Source: Stemphylium vesicarium (lineage: Eukaryota; Ascomycota; Dothideomycetes; Pleosporales; Pleosporaceae). Taken from it: a stretch of 64,000 bases of DNA. Below the pieces are notes generated by a model. The model ran no database searches and was not told where the DNA came from. It worked only from the letters and a program-made list of their open reading frames with translations. The position numbers and the translations under genes are program-made. Below are positions 35,385-45,577 of the stretch, one piece after another; the first letter of the stretch is position 1, and each line of letters starts with the position of its first letter. Where the stretch lies: assembly GCA_004380135.1 (NCBI GenBank), contig QXCR01000130.1:18798-82797 (forward strand). The letters are read 5' to 3'.

Positions 35385-36443
35385 CTATTTGTAAAATACC
35401 AAGCATCTTACCTCGATACTCTGTCTTCCGGGTGCATCTTCAGGTGTGTTCGGGTCCGCAAAAGCAGTGTGTGGCGTCCTTACTGCCAAACCCTTCTTCC
35501 CCATAGGCATACCCTCACCGAAGCTATCAAAGCACTTGAGCAGCATTACCTCCTCAGGCGTCATGTCCTTTTGGTAATAGAACTTGTGCTTCTCATTCGG
35601 CGCCACGGACATGGTTTCTCCCTTGACCTCGTACCCCTCGGTGGAAGTATAGCTGTTAGGATCGGGGAGCTTCTCTTTACCCCTGTCGTCCACATCGACG
35701 GAGTCCGCTCGCTTGGGGTACATGAGATCTGTAGCCACGAAGTCTGAGGGAGAAGTCGTGCTCCAGTCGATTACAGCGAGAGGGTGGTCCGAGGCCGGGT
35801 TCTGAATGGGCCGCCATACGTTGATGATTTGGTAGCGGCCTTTGACGAGTTCATCCGCCTCTTCTTGCGACAAATGGCGACGGACACGTGCTTCTGCCGC
35901 GCCGGGGGTTTGATCGACGTGGACTTGCTGGACGGGTTGACGTGGAGAGTTCTTGTCTCGCCGCCTTATGGTGTGGTCGAAGATGACGACTTTCTTAACA
36001 TCAGGAAGCTTGTTGCGGAGTAACGATTCGACTTCGGCGTAGTACTCGTTTCTTACTACTGCATCATCGGTGAAGAGCTTTTCTTTGGCGGGATACTGGT
36101 AGACTGCGAAGCCCGAGTTGTCGGTATTGAACTCCTGTTCTCGGCCGCGAAGGTTATACACAGGACGTTCGTGCCATTGATGGCTGAAGGAGGTGCCAGG
36201 CCCATCGACCTTGGCCCATGGCTTGCCTGTGTAAGAGTTTGTGTCGATGTGGGAGAAGCTTGCGGTAGTCATTTTGGGTGTTTGAAAGCTGGATGATTGG
36301 CGAAACGAATGAGGTCTGAAAGTGGAGTTTATGTATGCTTTGCTGGTGTTGGAGTTGCTTAGAAATGGTAGATGACGCCATCTTGGACTTTGGCCAATGT
36401 GTTGGAGATGTGACCAATCAGATCTCCGCAAAACTTGAGCCAT
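35385..36443 (-). CDS. CmcJ/AsaB-like putative hydroxylase/desaturase
   Basis: One exon encodes 352 aa. From about residue 58 it matches the fungal family related to the 7-alpha-cephem-methoxylase P8 chain, gibberellin GA4 desaturase and AsaB: PVYNLRGREQEF, VKKVVIFDHTIRRRDK, QQVHVDQTPGAAEARVRRHL, RYQIINVWRPIQNP, HPLAVIDWSTT and the end APGRQSIEVRCLVFYK. Many relatives start where the internal Met58 (36272) lies. The first 57 residues are rich in Arg, Ser and Asn and poor in acidic residues, resembling a mitochondrial presequence or simply a long 5' leader that stays open. Members of the family are found in both primary and secondary metabolism; the substrate is unknown. The gene converges on the purine permease. 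Confidence 0.85.
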   Translation of the reverse strand: MAQVLRRSDWSHLQHIGQSPRWRHLPFLSNSNTSKAYINSTFRPHSFRQSSSFQTPKMTTASFSHIDTNSYTGKPWAKVDGPGTSFSHQWHERPVYNLRGREQEFNTDNSGFAVYQYPAKEKLFTDDAVVRNEYYAEVESLLRNKLPDVKKVVIFDHTIRRRDKNSPRQPVQQVHVDQTPGAAEARVRRHLSQEEADELVKGRYQIINVWRPIQNPASDHPLAVIDWSTTSPSDFVATDLMYPKRADSVDVDDRGKEKLPDPNSYTSTEGYEVKGETMSVAPNEKHKFYYQKDMTPEEVMLLKCFDSFGEGMPMGKKGLAVRTPHTAFADPNTPEDAPGRQSIEVRCLVFYK

Positions 36444-36749
36444 TATGCGTTCGCAGAAAGTTCGCGGAAAGTTCGCTCGCTTAGTGGCAAAAAAAGGCGA
36501 GATGGTTCGATGGAATTGAAACTTTGATTCCGATGCAGGAAGGAGTCTCGTGCTTGTTATATTCTCCGAGGTCTAAAGGTTTCTTACTAAGACGAGTGAC
36601 GGCATACGTAAGAGTTGCTTCGTCATGAAGGCATGAGGCCATTCGGACTCTGCTCGGCTCCGATTGGCTGGCGCATCTTTCCCCGCAGCCCAGCTACGAG
36701 ACAGCCCATGCCGTCACTGTGAGGCGAACTTCACATCTCATCCCAAAAC
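36444..36749. other. Divergent promoter region
   Basis: Just over 300 bases between the start of the CmcJ-like gene (minus strand) and the start of the F-box gene (plus strand). No specific element was identified. Confidence 0.5.
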
Positions 36750-38036
36750 ATGCCGCGAAACATTGTCAGCGACGATGAGGAGCCGCTCGAAGACAAGACG
36801 GCAGCCCTCACGCTCAGGAACAAGAAGACGGAGCGCATGAAGCGCAAGAATGCAACGCGGCAGCAGAAACGCGATGCCATTGTCAACCTCTCCAAGTTGC
36901 CCACCGAGCTCATTCTAGAAAGCCTCCAGTATCTGCGTCCGCGCGACGTGTTCAATTTCAGCTTTGTCAATCGGCGATTTTATGGCCTCGTCGAGGCGAA
37001 CGCCAACGTCATTGGCGACGCCATCATCGCCCGCCGCTACAACATCCTCATCCAATGCCTCCCCACGCCCAGGCTACTCTCCTCAGTCGATCCCACCGTG
37101 CAAACCCTCCTCACAGACCCCAGTCGCCAGAAGCAACTCAGCATACACAACCGGCCCTATCAGCACATTCAATCACCCGACCCGCACCAGCTGTGCACTT
37201 GCCTCACCTGCATCTTGACATGGAACAACCTCGGTCTCGTGCTCGACTTTGCGCATTGGCAGGGCCATCTCGACAGCGGCACGCCCATACCCATTATACC
37301 GCGTGGACAGACGCCGGAATGGAACAAAGAGCTTGTTGCGCGACATGCTCGTATAGCACGCAAAGCCGTTGAGAATCCGCTGTGGCACGCTGCAATTCTT
37401 GCGCTGCACCTCGATAGCACCGTGCGTGCTATACGGCGGCACTCGAAGAACAGAGGGAACAAGCGTGTACATGTTGAGATGACGGATGCGAATGCTGCGG
37501 CGGGGACGGATGCGTTTTTGGCCAAACATGGGCCGCCGAGTTTGGAGTTCCCGTATCAACGCGACGAGTATTATATGCTGTATGTACGCCTGTCTCCTCG
37601 CAAGTGAACGTGTTGCTAATAAAGATAATAGTGAAGCATATCTCCCCAATCGATGGTGGAGAAAAACAGAAGGATATTGGTTCTACACCATCTCCGGCCA
37701 GCACGAGCGCGATTTAGAACTTGTCCAACGATTTGCCAAAAGGTAACCCAATTCTACACATCCTTTGCTCTCTCCATCCGTTCTCCAGCTTGACCGAGCT
37801 TGACCCAGCCTGACTCACGCATGCGATACCGTTTTCTTTTTGTATTGAAATGACTGTTTATAATGATTCGTCGCTACAGTGACCAACTCGCCCTCCTCAA
37901 CCATGCCATGGCATCCATCGATGCTGATAACTGGATGACTGATGTCTTGGATTATAAGACTTGCATGGTACCTGCTACGACAGCGGCGTCCAGTGCACGG
38001 ACAGATACGTTGAGGTATTATGCCGCGATAATGTAA
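36750..38036 (+). CDS. F-box protein
   Basis: Three exons (36750-37579, 37632-37742, 37880-38036) give 365 aa. A charged N-terminus rich in Lys/Arg precedes an F-box at about residues 47-82 (LSKLPTELILESLQYLRPRDVFNFSFVNRRFYGL). Afterwards come helical segments and a conserved-looking block SPDPHQLCTCLTCILTWNNLGLVLDFAHWQGHLD, then YQRDEYYML, YLPNRWWRKTEGYWFY and a short tail. F-box proteins recruit substrates to SCF ubiquitin ligases through Skp1; no WD or LRR repeat follows, so the substrate-binding module is unclear. The first intron is 52 nt and the second is 137 nt, longer than is usual here; both keep the frame. Confidence 0.85.
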
Positions 38037-38292
38037 AGGGAAGTACGTGCCTAAATATCTTCAATATGTACTCAGTTTCCATGTAGTGCAGGGAGACAAG
38101 AGTTCAGAAACCATCGAAACATCACCACTGAAAAGACAATAACGGTATCATGAAGGGACTCAATGCATTGTCAGCTATCACCTCCCTTTCCAACGCACAT
38201 GCATGTCGGTATCCAACGCACTTTCGTAGTGAAGGAATCATTTCTCATCTCCCTCCTTGATACCCACATGTCCCACAAGACTCGCACGGAAC

Positions 38293-39696
38293 CTATCCAC
38301 TTGCTTCCTTGTCTGCGCCCTCCTCTGCGCGCACCATCTCGCTCCTCTCAAGCGCATGTCCGACAGCCCCATAGAGCATATTGACCAAATCCTGCTCAAG
38401 TGACATCTGGTACTTGTCCCAGCTACGTATCTTCTCCAGCAGCTTATCGCTCTCCACACGGTTCCGCCTAGCCAACTCGCCCTGCTCCTGGGCTGCGCGG
38501 ATACTCTTGATGGCATCTTGGTGCATGGCCGTCTTGTGCGCGTCGTTCATGGCTGTCTGCGCCTCCTCCATCTTACGGACGAAGCGGTCGTAGTGGCGGA
38601 ATACTTGTGTCTCGGCGGTGCGCTCGCGCTCGTTGGACCCCATGAGCTTGTCGGTGAGGGTCTGCTTGTATGCAGCAGCTGAGGTCTGTTGGCCGCGATT
38701 GGTGGCATAGGATTTCTCGAGCGTGGAACGCAGCTCGGCGCAGTTCATAGCTGCGAGATTGCACATGCGCGGTAGGGCTTCGTTGACGAGAGTTGCGGCT
38801 TGCGAGGGGGGAATATGGGCCTTTTTGGAGCGGGCGAAGATGTTGGGTGTCTCCATGTAGCTCTTAGGGTCGGAGTCGTTCTCGGGGGGTACTGGGGTAA
38901 TGCGTTTGAGCGATTTACTGTCGCCTGGGAGCGAGCTCGGGCTGCACGTCGGGGAACCGTTGGAAGACATGTTCTTGGCTTCGTAGTGTATAGCGGATGT
39001 CTTAGTAATGGTACTTGATGAAGATGGAGGTGCCTTGTTGGGCGAGTTGTTGACGACGTCAGAAGAGGTGAAGGCGATATTAGCGCTAGTGACTTCCTCT
39101 TGGTCGGCCGCTGCTTCATCGCTCTTCACCTTGGCTCCTGCTTCACCGCGCTCTTGGACAGCCTCACCAGTCTTTTGCTCATCTTTGTCTGACCTGACCA
39201 GTTCGTTGCCGCTTGGGTATGCTGGACACTGAATCACTTCCTGCTCGGCTGCAAATCCCGAAAGTTGCACCTCGCGGTATAGACCTGGGTTGAATTCTGC
39301 GGCGTGAGTAGGTGGGTACATCTTTGCTGGGCGGTATCCGTTCTCGGGACCTCCAGGCAACTGATGGGCGTAGTGGTCAGTGAGAGGAGCGAATCCTAGC
39401 GGGGGCGGCGGGTGGTGGTGATTAACATAACCCATGGGAGGTGGGGGAGGCGGCATGTTTTCAGGACCACCGTAGCTTGTCACCGGCCATCTGTAGTGAC
39501 CTTGGGGAGCGTAGATGTCAGGATCATGGCGGTGGACGGGGCCGTTTGGGTGGATGATGTAATGGCCTCGCCATTGCGTGTCGCCGTTACCACGACCACG
39601 GCCACGACCGCGGCCCCTGTCGCCACCAGTGTAGTACTGGGTATCGGGCTGGTTGCCGTACTGTGGGTGACCGTGAGAGTTGTAGTAGCCAGACAT
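38293..39696 (-). CDS. RGG-containing hypothetical protein
   Basis: A single exon encodes 467 aa. It opens with a Tyr/Gly/His-rich low-complexity stretch and an RG repeat (DRGRGRGRGRGN, residues about 26-37), then proline runs (PPPPPPMG, HHHPPPPLG). These are typical of RNA-binding or condensate-forming proteins. The middle is disordered. The last 160 residues (from about KKAHIPPSQAATLVNEALPRM) are helical with LRSTLEKSY, RHYDRFVRKMEEAQTAM and KLLEKIRSWDKYQMSLEQDL, probably coiled coil. I do not recognise a named family. The protein is likely to be an RNA-associated or scaffolding protein, but that is inference from composition. Confidence 0.8.
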   Translation of the reverse strand: MSGYYNSHGHPQYGNQPDTQYYTGGDRGRGRGRGRGNGDTQWRGHYIIHPNGPVHRHDPDIYAPQGHYRWPVTSYGGPENMPPPPPPMGYVNHHHPPPPLGFAPLTDHYAHQLPGGPENGYRPAKMYPPTHAAEFNPGLYREVQLSGFAAEQEVIQCPAYPSGNELVRSDKDEQKTGEAVQERGEAGAKVKSDEAAADQEEVTSANIAFTSSDVVNNSPNKAPPSSSSTITKTSAIHYEAKNMSSNGSPTCSPSSLPGDSKSLKRITPVPPENDSDPKSYMETPNIFARSKKAHIPPSQAATLVNEALPRMCNLAAMNCAELRSTLEKSYATNRGQQTSAAAYKQTLTDKLMGSNERERTAETQVFRHYDRFVRKMEEAQTAMNDAHKTAMHQDAIKSIRAAQEQGELARRNRVESDKLLEKIRSWDKYQMSLEQDLVNMLYGAVGHALERSEMVRAEEGADKEASG

Positions 39697-41324
39697 GATG
39701 AGTGAGTATTGGGTTTCTGTATCACCGTGTTAGCAAACCGTTCAATGGTCCCAAAGTCGTCTTTTGGCTTCGTCGAGATTGCGGCTATGCGGAAGAGGGT
39801 TCGATTGCGGTGGTAGAACGAAAAGGGAAGCAGTTTGTGGTGTTTGTATATGTGAGGGTGGATGGGAAATCGTACGTGACCGTCGAATGGTGACCAAGTC
39901 TCACTTTGTAAGAATCCTCGTTCATCGTGAGAGCGGCACATCTATTGTGACTAGAAGGGGATCAAACTGTGTTCTCGACGGACCTGAAGATTTGTGGCAT
40001 GGCCCATCACTACGGGCGCTGTATAAGTGGCTAGTATATCCTTCGTTCTAGTATGTTGTTGTTGATACTATTTGCGCAAGCCTACTCTGGCGCGCACACT
40101 ATACGTATACACGTCCTTAGTAGTGGTTATGCGCTTCGTATGAGCGCATCTTGACAAGTCGTCGAACAGCGGGTGTCAGGACCTCTCAGTCATGGCACAC
40201 GACAAAAAACTGCTTCGCGACTACGCGGTGGGATATACTGAGCCTTGAAAGGTTTCGTCGACGCGAGGCACAATAACGTTTGCAAGTCCCCTCAATTTTA
40301 TGGTGATTGGGGTATCGATTGACATGAATGACTGCAAGCGACCATTTCTGCGCAAACAGCTATTCCAGACAGACGGTGTTTGCACAGAAACGAAGAGACC
40401 GTGATCAATGGAAAGAATGATGAAAGACGGCGCGCGTATCATCGGCATTTGACAAACGCGGCGTGTGAAATGTTCAAAACGCATTTGCTGTCGTCTTGGA
40501 GTGTCAGAATCAACTGAATATTTTTTGTGCAGAATTTTTTTGCCTATGAAAAGTATCAATGGTGTTGCCAATTCCTCCAAGTCAACATCTCCATGGTCAG
40601 CTTATCGGCCAACTTATCTCACGTGCTTGTGTGATCGGATATAAACCGGGATAGCAAATGCCGTTGTGCCCGACGGATCAATTGCAGAGTGGTCTCTGAA
40701 GGCCCGGAATCTAACGTAATAGACCGAAGCAGATCCGCTGCACCAGGCCGGGATGATGACTGGGGATGCACAAGTGATCGGCACGCAATCTGGAGGCGTC
40801 GTCTGACGGTAAGCAACTCTCAGGGTCCTTGGTAGGAGCGCCGTGAGGATCAAAAGGGTCGACTTGCATGGAGATGGGTAAAATGGATTATTCGGAGAAT
40901 TTATCAGCCATGCAGTTGGAGTCGGGACGTGGTGGCTGGAACAAGGTTTTGCTGTGTGGTCATCTGGAGAGTGTAAGCAGTGACGTAGGACAGATGATGC
41001 TATGGAAAGCGCATAGGAAACAAGTCGAGGTTGGCGGCATCAGGCGATGGGCATGGATATAGGACAGGGGATAGATGTATTTTAGTTCAATGACGCGGGA
41101 GCGTTGGTGAGGTAGGTACGAAATACCGACGTACAGCCGCAACCCGAGGCATTGGGTTGCGCGGTGAGAGTAGTTCACGGGGGTGAGGGCTGACATGTGG
41201 CGAGGCTGGTGGTGGCCGTGTATGTGATGATAGATCAATATCGTCAGGTTGTCTGGGTGGTCAGCAAAAAGCGCGCTGCTGACTGGGGGAAAGAGGGCAA
41301 AGGTCAATCAACAAGGTGAGGGAT

Positions 41325-41354
41325 GTCAGGTAGAGTCAGGTAGAGTCAGGTAGA
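41325..41354. repeat. Three exact tandem copies of a 10-bp unit
   Basis: The unit GTCAGGTAGA occurs three times head to tail without change, in otherwise unique intergenic DNA. Confidence 0.95.
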
Positions 41355-41590
41355 GGCTCGAGGAAGTGGCGAGGGGGCCGTTGAGGAAGGTACGTTCGAG
41401 CAGCGGTCGATCATGGGAAGGAACGAATGACGGACATGCAGAGTGAGACATGTGAGAGGCAACAACGGCAGGAGCGAGCGTGGGGGGAAGGCAGGCGGCA
41501 CCCTGACAGGCATGGACAGCCCCATCGGCAAGGTGAGCCCTTGGCCGTGCCTGTGGCCGTGTCAGCCGCCCAAGGCTGGTGAATGTAGAG

Positions 41591-41640
41591 GTGTGTGCGT
41601 GTGTGTGAGTGTGTGTGTGAGTGCGTGTGCGTGGGTGGGC
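41591..41640. repeat. GT-rich microsatellite
   Basis: About 50 bases of GTGTGT with scattered C and A interruptions, in intergenic DNA. Confidence 0.9.
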
Positions 41641-42133
41641 TAATAGTCGCCCATGTACAGTGCGTGTCTCGTCTCATCGGCCCGCCCCAGTGTATTCTAT
41701 ACGGGCCGGTTCCTCGGATGTGTTCATTGGGTACCGGCACGCTGGCACGCTGGCTCCACTAGCAGAGCGAGCGACGCCTGGGTCTCTGCTGCACCTTGGG
41801 CGCGGCCACGGAGAGCGACTGTTGAGAACAAGTAAAGACTTAGCGCCGGTCGGAGGTGTATACGACGTTTAACCGCCGTAGCCCCAGTGTCACCCAGCCG
41901 GCCATGGCGAGTCGCACCCAGCAAAGCGCCCGTGAAGCGCATCGCCCGTGGACTTGTCGCGATATTTCTCATTGGCCGGGGATGCAGTAGCGCAGGCCGA
42001 TGGGCTGGAAGAGGAAGCATCTCTATCCCAGCACTCTTGGCGCATTCGACCCGCGTCAAAATCTCGTGCTGCCTCGCTCGAGGTCCGGACGCTCTTTGTC
42101 CCCTGATGCACGTCTAGAGTTTGCTGACTGCCC

Positions 42134-42152
42134 TGTTGTTGTTGTTGTTGTT
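42134..42152. repeat. TTG/TGT triplet repeat
   Basis: About six head-to-tail copies of a TGT triplet in the leader of the gene starting at 42400. Confidence 0.85.
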
Positions 42153-42399
42153 TTGCGACTTGTCACGACTAACGGCCGAATTTATATCCCGAGTCACGAT
42201 TCTGTACGGCCGTCCCCTCCATTGCACCACCCCATCTGCTGTGCCAGCCGGTCCTGCACCAGCCGAGCGTTGCATACCCACATCCCCTCACACCAACCTC
42301 ACCCATCCTCGACCGCCAACCGCCAGCGCCCACTGCCGCGAAGCCCACCGCCCCAAACCACCCTGCGACTGCCCCACGTACTGGCCACGGGCGACCCCA

Positions 42400-43230
42400 A
42401 TGGCCGTACTGAAGAGCGATGCAGGCTCCCGCGACGCCAAATGCCCCCTCGCCCGCGTCATGCGCGAGTTTGAGGAGCTCGTGTCGAGCTTTGAGACGGG
42501 CCTGCTGCGCTCTCTCTCGGACGACTCCTCCGCCGACACATTAGACCGCAAGGACGCCCCCAGCGACCGCGTCCGTCGGGAAGCCTGCAGGCTGGCCATC
42601 TCCGACCTCAGCAACAAATACACCCCCAAGTATATCCGCCGGTCGCTCGACGCTGCCGAGCTCGAGGGACGGCGCGTCGAAGACCAGCTGCAAACCCTCT
42701 CCCTCAACCACAGCATAGCCACCGACGCCGACGACGAGAACGAAAACGACCTTGGCTGCTTGTACAATGGCTACTTCCGTCTCTATTCAACCGAGCTCTT
42801 CGACCTCCTAGGCCAGCCCACCGACCTGCGCTTCGGCACCCTGCGTTTCCACAACAACTCCTCCACCACCACCAGCCAGCAAGGAGAAACCCTCTCGCAA
42901 AATGCCTCTCAGTCACCCAACGTCTCCGTCGAGCTCGCCCTCAACGACTCCTTCTTCGTCGCCGATTCAGAAGAGACGCTACCATATCACACCTTCCGCC
43001 TCCCCACCGGGCCCTCTCTTCAAAACCGCGGCATACTCAGCAGGAAACCCGAGGACAACGGCGCCCTCCCGCATTACGACTCGTGGCTGCTTTTCACCTT
43101 TCTTGGAAACGGCTGCATCAAGCTCGAGGTGCCTATTGAGATGTGCGCCGACATATACGGAGGCCGCCTGCGGGGGTGCGAAAACGAGGAAGTTCTCTTC
43201 TGGGGCTTCTTCGTTGACGACGACGAGTAA
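42400..43230 (+). CDS. Conserved-looking hypothetical protein
   Basis: A single exon from the ATG at 42400 encodes 276 aa; the frame is open upstream to 42121 but that part is low-complexity Pro/His-rich and was taken as leader. The protein starts AVLKSDAGSRDAKCPLARVM and has helices around REFEELVSSFETGLLRSL. Later come TPKYIRRSLDAAELEGRRVEDQ, GCLYNGYFRLYSTELFDLLG, and the C-terminal DSWLLFTFLGNGCIKLEVPIEM, ADIYGGRLRG and EEVLFWGFFVDDDE. The aromatic-rich, ordered second half and coherent codon pattern favour a real globular protein. I do not recognise a family and assign no function. Confidence 0.7.
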   Translation: MAVLKSDAGSRDAKCPLARVMREFEELVSSFETGLLRSLSDDSSADTLDRKDAPSDRVRREACRLAISDLSNKYTPKYIRRSLDAAELEGRRVEDQLQTLSLNHSIATDADDENENDLGCLYNGYFRLYSTELFDLLGQPTDLRFGTLRFHNNSSTTTSQQGETLSQNASQSPNVSVELALNDSFFVADSEETLPYHTFRLPTGPSLQNRGILSRKPEDNGALPHYDSWLLFTFLGNGCIKLEVPIEMCADIYGGRLRGCENEEVLFWGFFVDDDE

Positions 43231-43685
43231 CATCATATTGACTTGGGCTGGAGTTGGGATCAAGAAGGCTTTGGTATTGGAGTTGGGCGCAAAAGGACTG
43301 GCCAGGTCGGCCGCCGAAACGGGTGCTTGGACATGCATTCACGATTGACGAATTTCCTTTATCCATATCTTCGATTCTCACACGTTCCCGGCGGGGGGTA
43401 CGTTTTTACGCTGTAAAGCCGTCGTTCCTTTGCATCTATTTTCCATCTTTGGGCGGCATTTGTGTATAGCATTTTACATTATATCAAAAGGCGGAAAACG
43501 AGCTAGATGATAGAGCGCATGAACGCGACACAGCATTTGGTACTCGATAATACAGACCGACGAACGAATCACATGCGCCGGATAAACTTTCTGCCGATCC
43601 TTTGCTTCTTACCTCTTCCGAAATCTAGTCTCACCCTCTGCATCTGCTCTGTTGCCCTACTTTACTATACTTGAACTATCTGAAC
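43231..43685. other. Intergenic region
   Basis: 455 bases between two plus-strand genes. It contains the 3' end of the first and the promoter of the second; nothing else was recognised. Confidence 0.5.
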
Positions 43686-44497
43686 ATGGCGCCTGCCTTT
43701 CCAACAAGCAGCACAAGCACGGCGAAGCCAACCATGGCTGCGAACACCGGATTCAGGCTGGGCGAAGAACAATTTTCAGACGAGAGCGACAGCGACCAAT
43801 CACAGACGAGCCAGCGAAGCACCTCACCGAGGCGAGCAAAAGGCCAGGTACCTGCGCAGAAGTCGAAGAAGAAAAAGCAAAAGGACCGACGCAAGATGGG
43901 CGCATTGGCCGATGAGCTAGTTGACGTCTTGGGCGACGCCTTTTCGGTGCCGAACCCCGACGCACAGATCAGTACGTCACGTGCAGGGGTACTGTCGGTT
44001 CATGCAGTCGCAATGGACTGCATTTGCTTTTGACGTACGGGGACAAGTGAGCTGGATTCAATCTAACGTTACCATTCAGGCACAGATCAGCATGTAAGCG
44101 GTGACCAAAGTATGGTAGTCGATGCCGAGTTGTCGGGCAAAAAGATGAGTAAGTCCTTCACCCTACACAGCGTTTTTCATCTACCAGATGCATACATCTG
44201 CGTATGAATACCCGTGCTAACCTATCTCCAGGCAAGCGCACTCGTCAAAACCTCGCGAAGATGCAGGCCCGTAAAGAAAGGAATAGCTCCACGATGAACA
44301 CCATGAACGACATCTCCGAAGACAAGACCTTGCAGGCCCAACTTGCAGCGGCGGAGCGCAGAGGCATGTCGCTAGAGGAGTACCGTAAACTTGGCACTGG
44401 AAAAGGCATGTCCAAGGCCTCTGCAAGGAGAGCAAAGAAGGATGCAAAGAGGAAGGAGCGTGCGGCTGCGGCAGTGGATGAGATGGATATTGGATAG
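43686..44497 (+). CDS. Small basic hypothetical protein, possibly nucleolar
   Basis: Three exons (43686-43971, 44080-44148, 44232-44497) give 206 aa with phase-1 GT-AG introns throughout. A Ser/Thr-rich acidic start (FSDESDSDQSQTSQRS) is followed by a Lys run (KSKKKKQKDRRK) and ADELVDVLGDAF. The third exon encodes KRTRQNLAKMQARKERNSST, QLAAAERRGMSLEEYRKLG and a Lys/Arg-rich tail (ASARRAKKDAKRKERAAAA). The composition and short helical motifs suit a small ribosome-biogenesis or nuclear factor, but I could not place it in a family with certainty. The splice structure supports a real gene. Confidence 0.75.
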
Positions 44498-45577
44498 GGA
44501 ACATGAGGTACAGACTGTTCTTGATGAGCAACGTTGCCTTCCAATCGTCCAAACCCCTTAGCAGGACGAAGTTATACCCAGCTCCCACGCTTTCCTGCAC
44601 AACATCCGAAACTTCATACAATAAATAGCAAACTCACATGACTAGCGCAGCCTGCGAACACCACATACGTACATCGCCCCCATTGCATTAATCAGCTCAC
44701 ATCTTCCATCCTCTTTTCTTCCCCAATCATCTCTCTACCCGCCCTGCCTTCACCTCGAACTTCCCCGACCAGCGCGAAAAGCAAGCACAGAAAAGGAAAA
44801 TAGCCGCACCGTTCACACCGTTCACCACCTACTATAGCAGCGCCACCATGTATGCCTCACACAAGCCGCAGCACATACTACTACTCCCTGCGCGCCCCCA
44901 AACCGGTTTCGTCGGATTGCTACGTGATCCCAACCCCTCAAGCCCCCGACCATCTCCATGCTGCTTCCGGTCTGATCTGTGCACATCGGTACCTCAATCA
45001 CATGTCGCGCGTCGTCGATCAAGCTAACTAACCAACTTGACTGTACGCTCGAGCTTACCCCACACGAAACGAGCAAGCACATCCTTGTCTCGTGCGTTAC
45101 CTCATTGGTTTCGCTTCTGTTGAATGTTGGAGGTGCATGCAGGCGCTGTCGGCAGCGCCGAAGCGACCAAGGGAGGGCGTCTCGTTACAAGATGGTACGT
45201 ACCTAGTAGTGGAAGAAGCAAAACCGAGGCAAGTAGGCAGACTGGCAGGCTGGCTCTCACTGGTTTATGGGCATGTGGGTGTGGGGAGATTTTGGGTAAG
45301 CAAGGCAGAACGGGGTCTGTGGATTACATGGGGTACGTACTGGCTTGTACTGGCGTTTGGCTCTGTGGAAGTGGTATTTTGGATTTAGGTTCAGCTCGCG
45401 TGGGAGAATGAGAGGATGGGTGCTATATGTATCCCTTGGAGCAGGTTTCATTGCATATCAGAAGTGAAGGTAAACTTTGTATTGTTGTTGCTTGAACGCA
45501 ACAGTGTTTCGAAATTGCGGTCTAAGCTATAGATCTACTCGTGATAATAGTCGTACTGCATCTCACTCGTACTTCAT
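44498..45577. other. Intergenic region between convergent genes
   Basis: About 1.1 kb containing the 3' ends of the basic-protein gene (plus) and the sugar-permease gene (minus). Overlapping ORFs at 45092-45411 have no recognisable product. Confidence 0.5.

Larger units (their letters stand above)
39697..42399. other. Gene-free stretch of about 2.7 kb with simple repeats
   Basis: The ORFs are short and overlap in opposite strands. Simple repeats cluster in the right half (listed separately). It holds the divergent promoters of the RGG-protein gene and of the hypothetical gene starting at 42400. Confidence 0.5.
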
